Assembly: GCA_948472605.1 (NCBI GenBank)
Contig: CAOKUH010000029.1
Location: 1-14,044 of the forward strand
Length of the DNA stretch: 14,044 bases
Direction of reading: 5' to 3'
DNA from: an uncultured Mycoplasmatota bacterium
GTDB lineage: Bacteria > Bacillota_I > Bacilli_A > RF39 > UBA660
Shown: piece after piece, positions 6,587 to 13,254 of the stretch
Numbering within the stretch: position 1 is the stretch's first letter
Layout of the letters: every line of letters starts with the position of its first letter
Program-made: the position numbers and the translations under genes
The notes under the pieces: model-generated
Database searches by the model: none
Told to the model about the DNA's origin: nothing
Seen by the model: the letters and a program-made list of their open reading frames with translations, nothing else

Positions 6587-7258
6587 TTAATGATCATTTC
6601 TTAAATCCCAATCAATTGGTTTCAAATTATTTTTTACTAAAAATTCATTAGTTTTAGAAAATGGTTTACTTCCAAAAAAACCATAATTTGCTGAAAAAGG
6701 ACTAGGATGAGCAGAAGTAATTACCAAATGTTTTGAGTTAGTAATAAATGCTCTTTTTTCTTTAGCAAAATTACCCCATAAAATAAAGACAACTGGTTCC
6801 TCTTTATTATTTAATAATTTTATTATATAATCTGTTAATCTTTCCCAACCAAGTTTCCTATGACTTGCTGGTGTATCTTTTACAACTGTAAGTACTGCAT
6901 TTAACATAAGTACCCCTTGTTTAGCCCAATAAGTCAAGTCTCCTTCATTGAATGGTAAAATCCCTAAATCATTTTCTAGTTCCTTATAAATATTTTTTAA
7001 AGAAGGAGGAATCTTTATTCCTTTTTGAACCGAAAAAGAAAGACCATGTGCTTCACCTACTCCATGATATGGATCTTGTCCCACAATAACTACTTTAACA
7101 TCACTATAAGGTGTTAACTTTAAAGCATTAAAGACATAATCTTTTGGTGGAAAAATAGTTTTAGTATTGTACTCATTTTCTACAATATGATAAAACTTTT
7201 TAAAACCATCACTATCAAAAACTATCTTTAACTTTTGATCCCAATCATTATTTAACAT
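6587..7258 (-). CDS. ung: Uracil-DNA glycosylase (family 1)
   Basis: Removes uracil from DNA and starts base excision repair in the cytoplasm. The 223-residue protein has the usual length and all family-1 motifs: GQDPYHG (60-66) with catalytic Asp62, the GLSFSVQKGIKIPPSLKNI segment (72-90) including the proline-rich loop, GVLMLNAVLTV (115-125) with the uracil-recognising Asn, FILWGNFA (158-165), and HPSPFSA (184-190) with the DNA-intercalating loop. The start ATG has AGGT about 8 nt upstream. It lies only 5 nt after the stop of the MFS transporter gene, so the two are probably co-transcribed, although no functional link is known. The next gene has its own promoter. Confidence 0.97.
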   Translation of the reverse strand: MLNNDWDQKLKIVFDSDGFKKFYHIVENEYNTKTIFPPKDYVFNALKLTPYSDVKVVIVGQDPYHGVGEAHGLSFSVQKGIKIPPSLKNIYKELENDLGILPFNEGDLTYWAKQGVLMLNAVLTVVKDTPASHRKLGWERLTDYIIKLLNNKEEPVVFILWGNFAKEKRAFITNSKHLVITSAHPSPFSANYGFFGSKPFSKTNEFLVKNNLKPIDWDLRNDH

Positions 7259-7263
7259 AACTA

Positions 7264-8460
7264 CTACCTACTACTTTCTTTATTTCTTAAATATAATGCC
7301 CACATAGCAAATATTATTTGAATTAATGCAAAAATGCTTCCTATTAAGAAAATATATCGCAAATTATAAATTATCACTAAGCCACATAAAAATATTCCAA
7401 TACTTTCTCCGACATAATCAATCATTTCATTCAAATTATTAAATGCTAATTGTTCCTTATCATCATAACGATTTACATAAGGCGACTCTATAACATCTAT
7501 ATATGTATCTCCACTAATTTTAACATATATAAATGAAAGCAAAATTAATAATTTACTATTAAATATAAATGCTAAAATATATAAAATAACTCTAACTCCA
7601 TATTTTAATGTTATATTTATATAATTATTTTTAAATGTTAACTTAATGAGAACCAATGATCCTATTAAAACAGCACCTAAACCTAATATTATACTAAAAT
7701 TTGAAATAGCGTATTCTGAAAAGTTAAAATAATTCGCTAATATAAGAATCATCAAACTTGTTACGCAATTATAAGAAATACTCCCAAACAATACAAATAA
7801 TAAGTATAGTTTAGATATCTTATCCTTCTTTATCTTATTAACTACTAACAATAAACCATTTGAGTTATCAACACTATCTGTTTTATTATATTTTTGAATA
7901 TCAGTACGAAAAAGAATAACAAAAGCCATAAAGGTAATTAAAGAACCAATTAATATATAAAAATTATAGTCTATGTTAATAAAGCCAATATTTTTACCAA
8001 GAATTACCCCAGTTATAAACACTCCAATATAGTAACTTGCATCATAAACTAAATCTTTAATAGCATATATCTTATCATCTTTTTTAATCTGAGTAATCAA
8101 AGGATAAAAAGATGCCCATAATTCTACATCAATAACATAATCTAGCATAATTAAAAACTTAATAAGAATATTTAAACCCGTTTTATTCAAAATAAATAAA
8201 AGTAACATTACAATTGCTTTGGTTAAAAATAATAAACAAGAAAACTTTTTTAGCTGGTCTTTTTTTATTAAATTAGAACTTAAAAATATGGTTGAAACAG
8301 CCAATATTGCACATAAACTATAAACGTTACTGATTGTTCCAATTGATAAATTATTTTCTTCCATCCATAATTCTTGAAATATATAAAATATACCCCCTGA
8401 TAAAGAATATAACCCTAAAACTATAAATAATCTTTTTAATTCATTATTCATATTCTTCAT
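7264..8460 (-). CDS. Major facilitator superfamily transporter, substrate unknown
   Basis: A 398-residue inner-membrane protein with about 12 predicted helices in two halves (about 10-185 and 217-390), joined by a hydrophilic loop near residues 186-216. This is MFS architecture. An Asp/Glu-containing helix, LIMLDYVIDVELWASFYP (103-120), and a charged motif YVNRYDDKEQLAFNN (328-342) are the likely transport-relevant sites. Nothing indicates the substrate; drug or metabolite export is possible. Two starts are possible, ATG 8460 and ATG 8451. Neither has a strong Shine-Dalgarno site, and GAAGTG is about 7 nt from the first. The gene lies 90 nt downstream of rlmH without a clear terminator, so it may belong to that operon or have a weak promoter (TTGATG, 17 nt, TATGTT, on the minus strand from 8550). 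It is followed 5 nt later by ung. Confidence 0.85.
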   Translation of the reverse strand: MKNMNNELKRLFIVLGLYSLSGGIFYIFQELWMEENNLSIGTISNVYSLCAILAVSTIFLSSNLIKKDQLKKFSCLLFLTKAIVMLLLFILNKTGLNILIKFLIMLDYVIDVELWASFYPLITQIKKDDKIYAIKDLVYDASYYIGVFITGVILGKNIGFINIDYNFYILIGSLITFMAFVILFRTDIQKYNKTDSVDNSNGLLLVVNKIKKDKISKLYLLFVLFGSISYNCVTSLMILILANYFNFSEYAISNFSIILGLGAVLIGSLVLIKLTFKNNYINITLKYGVRVILYILAFIFNSKLLILLSFIYVKISGDTYIDVIESPYVNRYDDKEQLAFNNLNEMIDYVGESIGIFLCGLVIIYNLRYIFLIGSIFALIQIIFAMWALYLRNKESSR

Positions 8461-8550
8461 TTCTAAACACTTCTCTCTAACTTTGACTGCTCCATATTCT
8501 CTAGCTTAAAACATTTTTAAAAACATATCTATACTTATATATAACATCAA

Positions 8551-8988
8551 CTACTTATGATAGTTCTCATTATTATTTATTTTAAAAGCGCGATAGATTT
8601 GTTCTAATAAAATTCCTCTAAATAATCCATGAGGATAAGTCAACTTTGAAAAAGATAAAGACAAATTACTTAAATTTTTTATAGTTTTTGATAAGCCTAA
8701 CGAACTTCCAATTATAAATGTTATATTACTATAATCAATAAATGTTTTATCAATTAAGTTTGCAAACTCTAAACTAGTAAACATTTTTCCTTCAATTTCT
8801 AAAGTCACAATATAATCTTTAGTATCTATATATTTTAAAATACTCTTTTCTTCTTTATCTAAAGATTCTTCATCTTTAAGTTCTGTTAACAGAATCTTAT
8901 GATACTTATTTATTCTTTTTAAATAATCATTAACTAAATCTACTAAGTATTTCTCCTTTAATTTACCTAAACATATTATTTTTATCAT
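8551..8988 (-). CDS. rlmH: 23S rRNA (pseudouridine1915-N3)-methyltransferase RlmH
   Basis: SPOUT-class methyltransferase that methylates pseudouridine 1915 in helix 69 of 23S rRNA, using S-adenosylmethionine. The C-terminal half is diagnostic: FIIGSSLGLS (91-100) for the SAM-binding knot (most homologues have IGGS), LSLSFSKLTYPHGL (109-122) and GILLEQIYRAFKI (125-137), then ENYHK at the very end. At 145 residues it is shorter than the usual 155-159, with the missing part in the N-terminal half around residues 36-50. The ATG overlaps the walJ TGA (ATGA), and GAGG lies 7 nt upstream inside walJ, so it is translationally coupled. rlmH close to walJ is conserved in Bacilli. It appears to be the last gene of the rplI operon. 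Confidence 0.96.
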   Translation of the reverse strand: MIKIICLGKLKEKYLVDLVNDYLKRINKYHKILLTELKDEESLDKEEKSILKYIDTKDYIVTLEIEGKMFTSLEFANLIDKTFIDYSNITFIIGSSLGLSKTIKNLSNLSLSFSKLTYPHGLFRGILLEQIYRAFKINNNENYHK

Positions 8989-9746
8989 GATAAAACCTCA
9001 GTTATTTCAGAACGTTTAGCACATTTTATATCTTTAAATTCAATATCATATTCTAAAAAAGTATCACTAATCATTTCCATAGCTTTTTCCTCAGTGTTAT
9101 TAACATGACTTAAATGCATCAATACTATTTTTTGGGTATTTGGTCCTATCAATTTCGTCAAATAGAATGCTGAATCTTTATTAGATAAATGGCCTAAGCT
9201 TCCAACTACTCGTGTTTTTAACCATTTAGGATAAGGTCCATTCATAAGCATTTCAATATCATGGTTACTTTCAAATAAATAAACTTCTTTATCTTTTAAT
9301 ATATTAAAATATTTTCGATTAATATAACCCGTATCTGTAACATAAACAACAGAGTGTTCTTTATACTGAATTAGGAAATTTCTTGCATCAGGAGCATCAT
9401 GCGACGATTTTATCGATTTTATTTTAATATCTTTTAAATAAATATCGTCTTCATAAATAACTATATTATCATAATCTTTAATATCCTCTAAATCATAAAA
9501 CATTTGTTGACTTAATAATACTTTTGTTTTATATCGATTAACAAATGTCTTTAAAGCACTAGTATGATCTTTATGTGTATGACTTATTAAAATATAATCT
9601 ATATCTTGAGGTAAAACATTAATTGTTTCTAATTTTTCTTTAATATATTTCGCATTTTTCCCTAAATCAATTAGAAATTTTACTTCCTCTGTTTCAATAT
9701 ACGTAGAATTCCCATCTGATCCGCTTGCTAATACAACAACTCGCAT
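8985..9746 (-). CDS. walJ: MBL-fold hydrolase WalJ (YycJ)
   Basis: A 253-residue cytoplasmic metallo-beta-lactamase-fold protein of the WalJ/YycJ group, probably a nuclease-type hydrolase. In Bacilli it is encoded with WalRK and linked to coordinating replication and division. Metal-binding residues are present: SHTHKDH (55-61), His116 in SSHDAP, Asp138 in VTDTGY, ESNHD (159-163) and HLSH (211-214). The N-terminal VVLASGSDGNSTYIE is typical. It starts at an ATG that shares one base with the TAA of the upstream M23 gene (TAATG), with GGAGTG 10 nt upstream, and it overlaps rlmH by 4 nt. The usual walRKHI genes are not beside it; the M23 gene is there instead. Confidence 0.93.
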   Translation of the reverse strand: MRVVVLASGSDGNSTYIETEEVKFLIDLGKNAKYIKEKLETINVLPQDIDYILISHTHKDHTSALKTFVNRYKTKVLLSQQMFYDLEDIKDYDNIVIYEDDIYLKDIKIKSIKSSHDAPDARNFLIQYKEHSVVYVTDTGYINRKYFNILKDKEVYLFESNHDIEMLMNGPYPKWLKTRVVGSLGHLSNKDSAFYLTKLIGPNTQKIVLMHLSHVNNTEEKAMEMISDTFLEYDIEFKDIKCAKRSEITEVLS

Positions 9747-11248
9747 TATCTAAATACACTCCATGGGTTTAACCATGACCCTTGATCAGGATATCCTTTT
9801 GAAACACCAAAGTGTAAATGCGCTCCTGTTGATGAACCACTACTTCCCATATAGCCAATAACTTGTCCTCTAGTAACAGTATCACCTGGATTTACTTCAA
9901 CATTTTGTAGTAAATGAGCATACATAGTATAATAATTTTCTCCATGACTTATGATTACAAAATTTCCATAAGTTCTACCACAACTATTACGATAAGAACC
10001 AACATTAGCACATGTATTATTAATTTCTACAACTGTACCACCACGAGAAGCATAAATCGGTGAGCCCATACCAGTTCCTGAAATATCTAAAGCATTATGG
10101 AAATCTCCCCAACGCCATTCAAATCCTGTTGTAATAATATAAGGACGATTAGTTGGCCACCCCCATACTTTTCCATTATCAACATAATGTCCTTTAGGAG
10201 GAAATCCACCTTTTGTTACAATTTCTTTTTGAGCTTCTCTTATCGTCACTGAACTAATCGAATCAACACCTTGGTTTTGTTCTCCATTTACTATTTTTGT
10301 TGTTTTAGAAATACGTTCTATACCAGTAATACCAGTTTGTGTAACTTCACTAAAAGAAACTGACTTTAAAGAATCATATACTGTTTCCGTTTCATAATTT
10401 TGCTCTTCATCTGATATTGTATGAACACTTTCAACCAAAGTAAGAATAGGATTGATTAAGGTAATATTTACTTTATCATTAATAGTTAATATACTATTTT
10501 CATCTTTATAAGTAGGGTTTGCTATTAAAAATTCTTGTGTATTAAGTTTATTTGCAGAAGAAATAGAAGAAATAGTATCACCTTTTTTTACAATATATTG
10601 CTCATTAGGTGTATTAGAACCAAATAATAAATATTGTGAGAGTTCTATTGCATCAGTATAAATTTTTTCATTAACACTGATAAAAGATGGTTTAATCGTA
10701 ATCGTTTCTTCAAAATACATATCTTCAATAATTGAACCAACATCACTTATAGGAGTTTGTTCATTATTTATGTATGCATAAAAATCATCACGATTAACGA
10801 AAGCTGTAATAACACTAAGTAAAGCCTTCTTAAATATTTCTTCATCAAGTACATATAAAACTAAATCTTCTTTTTTAGAATCATCGTTAAATTTTATTTT
10901 AATAGTATATCCTTCTATTGTAAAATCTTCTTGACCTTTAATAGTTTCATAAATATCTTTCGCAGTTGTAAGATTATCATCATAAGTATTATATTCATTT
11001 ATTACAAAACCATTTGGGGGATAAACATTTTCGACATGATAATTCTCTTTAATTTCCTTTTGTTCTTCATTTATAAGAGCATATAACTCATCTTTACTTT
11101 CAATTATACCTAATTTATTTCCATTTAAATAAACTTGATAAACAGTCTTAGCATAATCAAAATCACGAGTAGCTAAACCCACCGATAACATAAATACACC
11201 TATTATTAACGTCAAAATTATAGTTTTTGTTACATCACTTTTTTTCAT
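9746..11248 (-). CDS. Membrane-anchored M23 peptidase with LysM and G5 domains
   Basis: A 500-residue cell-wall endopeptidase. Residues 7-26 form one hydrophobic helix after a short positive start (an anchor or uncleaved signal). Residues 30-215 are a poorly characterised outer region. Residues 218-262 are a LysM peptidoglycan-binding domain (YIVKKGDTISSIS). Residues about 270-345 look like a G5 domain. Residues 365-482 are a complete M23 domain with GFEWRWGDFHNALDI (375-389, His384 and Asp388), His445 in YAHL, and HLHFG (477-481). Cysteines 413 and 423 flank the active-site cleft and may pair. The RBS is AAGGGTG 8 nt before the ATG. It lies 17 nt after dnaB and shares one base with walJ. Its place in the operon is where walRKHI lie in Bacillus, so it may be a cell-wall enzyme co-expressed with replication genes; this is inference. 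Confidence 0.92.
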   Translation of the reverse strand: MKKSDVTKTIILTLIIGVFMLSVGLATRDFDYAKTVYQVYLNGNKLGIIESKDELYALINEEQKEIKENYHVENVYPPNGFVINEYNTYDDNLTTAKDIYETIKGQEDFTIEGYTIKIKFNDDSKKEDLVLYVLDEEIFKKALLSVITAFVNRDDFYAYINNEQTPISDVGSIIEDMYFEETITIKPSFISVNEKIYTDAIELSQYLLFGSNTPNEQYIVKKGDTISSISSANKLNTQEFLIANPTYKDENSILTINDKVNITLINPILTLVESVHTISDEEQNYETETVYDSLKSVSFSEVTQTGITGIERISKTTKIVNGEQNQGVDSISSVTIREAQKEIVTKGGFPPKGHYVDNGKVWGWPTNRPYIITTGFEWRWGDFHNALDISGTGMGSPIYASRGGTVVEINNTCANVGSYRNSCGRTYGNFVIISHGENYYTMYAHLLQNVEVNPGDTVTRGQVIGYMGSSGSSTGAHLHFGVSKGYPDQGSWLNPWSVFR

Positions 11249-11265
11249 ATTTTTATCACCCTTTT

Positions 11266-12621
11266 TTAAAATACTTCTTCATTTTCTGTTCTTTGATAGT
11301 TTTTGAAGCAACTTTTATCAAGTTCAAATAATATTTGGAACGCCCCAGTTGAACCACGTCTATGTTTTGCAACAATTAAATCTACTGGCACAATTGTTGG
11401 TTTTTTATCTGCTGTTTTTTCTTCAAAATAGTCTTGTCTATTTAAAAACATTACTAAATCAGCATCTTGTTCAATAGAACCTGATTCACGCAAATCAACA
11501 AGTCTTGGTTGATTAGAATCTTTTCTCTGCTCAGCACCACGAGTAAGTTGGGCTAAAGCAATAATTGGTACATTAAGTTCAATTGCCATTTTCTTTAATG
11601 ACCTAGAAATTTCTGATACTTCAACTTGACGAGATTCCATTCTCCCACCAGTCGTTACTAATTGTAAATAATCTATTACAATTAAAGCAAGACCTTTTTC
11701 ACTATTAGCAAGACGACGACATTTTGCTCTTATTTCAGGAGCCGTAACCGAAACATTATCTTCAATATATATATTGGTATCAGCAAGTTCACTTAAAGCT
11801 TCATTATATTTTTTCCAATCATTATGATTCATTATTCCTGTTTTAAGTTTATCTCCTTCAATCCCTCCAACTGCACTAATCATTCTATTAACAAGTTGTT
11901 CAGCACTCATTTCAAGATTAAATATAGCAACGGCTTTATCTGTAGTCATGGCAGCATTAGTAGCAATATTTAAAGCAAAAGCAGTTTTACCTACAGCTGG
12001 TCTAGCTCCTAAAATAATTAATTCTCCTCCATGAAGACCACTAGTAGCCTTATCAAACTCATAAAAACCCGTCTCTAAACCCGTAATTGCCCTTTTATTT
12101 TTAGCAAGTTCTTCTAAATTATTTTGAGCTCTTCTTAAAACCTCTGATATTGGTGTTAATTCTGATGTTGTACGAGCTTTAGCAACATCCAAAATCTTTT
12201 TTTCAGAATTATCAAGTAAAAAAGTTAAATCTTTATCTTCCTCATAAGTTGCCGTAATTATATTCGTTGCTGTATCAATTAAATTTCTTCTAATTGCCTT
12301 TTCTTTAATAATTTTTATATAAGCATCCAAATTTGCTTTACTTACTACAGAATCAATTACTTCACTTAAATAATCTTCTCCTCCTACAGCATTTAGATTT
12401 TTCTGTTTATCTAACTCATTTGCTACAGTTGTAATATCAACATTTGTCCCTGATTTATAAAGTTCAATTAAGCTTGCGAATATCTTTTTATTGGCATCAT
12501 TGTAAAACATATTAGCATCTGTCTCTTCGATAACTTTTTCTAAAGCAAATTTATCTAAAAAACAAGCACCTAAAACACTCATTTCAGCTTCAATATTCTG
12601 TGGCATTTGTTTTACAGCCAT
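11266..12621 (-). CDS. dnaB: Replicative DNA helicase DnaB (DnaC in Bacillus naming)
   Basis: Hexameric 5'-3' helicase that unwinds DNA at the replication fork. The 451-residue protein has the N-terminal primase-interacting domain (PQNIEAEMSVLGACFLD, 7-23), a linker at about 150-180, and the RecA-like C-terminal domain. That domain carries Walker A GARPAVGKTA (205-214), FNLEMS (234-239), Walker B IVIDYLQL (314-321), the LAQLTR segment (357-361), DLRESGSIEQDAD (376-388) and the AKHRRGSTG arginine-finger region (418-426). No intein is present. The start ATG has GGTG about 5 nt upstream and lies 15 nt after rplI, the usual rplI-dnaB pair of Firmicutes, often near the origin. It is transcribed from the rplI promoter. 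Confidence 0.98.
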   Translation of the reverse strand: MAVKQMPQNIEAEMSVLGACFLDKFALEKVIEETDANMFYNDANKKIFASLIELYKSGTNVDITTVANELDKQKNLNAVGGEDYLSEVIDSVVSKANLDAYIKIIKEKAIRRNLIDTATNIITATYEEDKDLTFLLDNSEKKILDVAKARTTSELTPISEVLRRAQNNLEELAKNKRAITGLETGFYEFDKATSGLHGGELIILGARPAVGKTAFALNIATNAAMTTDKAVAIFNLEMSAEQLVNRMISAVGGIEGDKLKTGIMNHNDWKKYNEALSELADTNIYIEDNVSVTAPEIRAKCRRLANSEKGLALIVIDYLQLVTTGGRMESRQVEVSEISRSLKKMAIELNVPIIALAQLTRGAEQRKDSNQPRLVDLRESGSIEQDADLVMFLNRQDYFEEKTADKKPTIVPVDLIVAKHRRGSTGAFQILFELDKSCFKNYQRTENEEVF

Positions 12622-12636
12622 ATATTCACCAACTTT

Positions 12637-13080
12637 CTACTTTTCTTTTATTCTAACATTTATTTTAAACTTAACCTTTTTATGAAGTTCAATCAAAACT
12701 TGATAACTTCCTAAAGTATCCAAACTTTCTTCTAAACGAATACATTTTTTATCAATATTAAATCCTAATTTTTTTAACTCTTCATTAATTTGTTTAGTCG
12801 AAATAGAGCCAAAAACTTGACCATTTTTTCCAGCTTTAAGAAAAAAAACTAATTCTTTTTTTTGAATTTCTTTAGCTATTTCAAGGCATTCATTAATTAA
12901 GCATTCTTCATCCTGACGACGCGTTTCAAGTTCATTATCTAATACTTCTTTACTCTTTTTCGAATACGGAACTGCTAATTTATTCTTAATTAAAAAATTA
13001 TTAGCATATCCATCACTAACTTCTAAAATATCATCTTTCTTACCTTGTTTCTTAACATCTTGTAAAAGTATTACTTTCAT
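12637..13080 (-). CDS. rplI: 50S ribosomal protein L9
   Basis: A 147-residue bL9, the usual length. The N-terminal domain shows MKVILLQDVKKQGKKDDILEV... and DGYANNFLIKNKLAVP (23-38), which binds 23S rRNA. A charged central helix links it to a C-terminal domain with GKNGQVFGSISTKQI (82-96) and the closing KVKFKINVRI. It is the first gene of the operon rplI-dnaB-M23-walJ-rlmH. GGAGATG lies just upstream of the ATG, and the promoter is 28-57 nt upstream. The gene ends 15 nt before dnaB. Confidence 0.98.
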   Translation of the reverse strand: MKVILLQDVKKQGKKDDILEVSDGYANNFLIKNKLAVPYSKKSKEVLDNELETRRQDEECLINECLEIAKEIQKKELVFFLKAGKNGQVFGSISTKQINEELKKLGFNIDKKCIRLEESLDTLGSYQVLIELHKKVKFKINVRIKEK

Positions 13081-13107
13081 GAAATCATCATCTCCATTTC
13101 GAAATAT

Positions 13108-13137
13108 ATTATATCATGTCTAACGCCTCTTTGTCAT
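13108..13137 (-). promoter_or_regulatory. SigmaA promoter of the rplI operon with extended -10
   Basis: On the minus strand, ATGACA (13137-13132) is 5 of 6 to the -35 consensus. An 18-nt spacer ends in TGA, followed by TATAAT (13113-13108), which gives TGATATAAT. The -10 lies 27 nt before the rplI ATG. It is the best promoter in the window and lies downstream of the terminator of the preceding gene. Confidence 0.8.
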
Positions 13138-13169
13138 TTTAAAATCTAATAAATTTTTACCAATTTAAA

Positions 13170-13197
13170 AAGCAATCCTAGATTACTAAGAATGCTT
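13170..13197 (-). terminator. Intrinsic terminator of the upstream surface-type gene
   Basis: AAGCAATCCTAG (13170-13181) pairs with CTAAGAATGCTT (13186-13197), with a 4-base loop, one mismatch and one G-U pair. The minus-strand transcript continues into TTTTT-A-A-A. It lies 57 nt after the stop of the gene at 13255 and about 30 nt before the rplI promoter, separating the two units. Confidence 0.75.
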
Positions 13198-13254
13198 AAT
13201 TTAAAACTTATATTGTTGGTAACTGGCGCCAGCACATATTCGTACTTGGGCACT

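Noticed and set aside
6537..6600. Terminator after ung
   Set aside because: Only a loop-less palindrome (AATGATCATT) next to a T7 run was found, and no stable hairpin; the next promoter lies directly in it, so it was not called.
8461..8550. Terminator after rlmH
   Set aside because: The A/T-rich ATGTTTTTAAAAATG stretch does not form a convincing GC-containing stem followed by a T run.
1353..8988. Mycoplasma-type code with UGA as tryptophan
   Set aside because: ftsX and walJ both end in TGA in ATGA overlaps with the next gene, and all tryptophans in the conserved motifs use TGG.
13081..13254. tRNA or small RNA gene
   Set aside because: The GC-rich stretch near 13220 has no cloverleaf arms, and the remaining hairpin is explained as a terminator.
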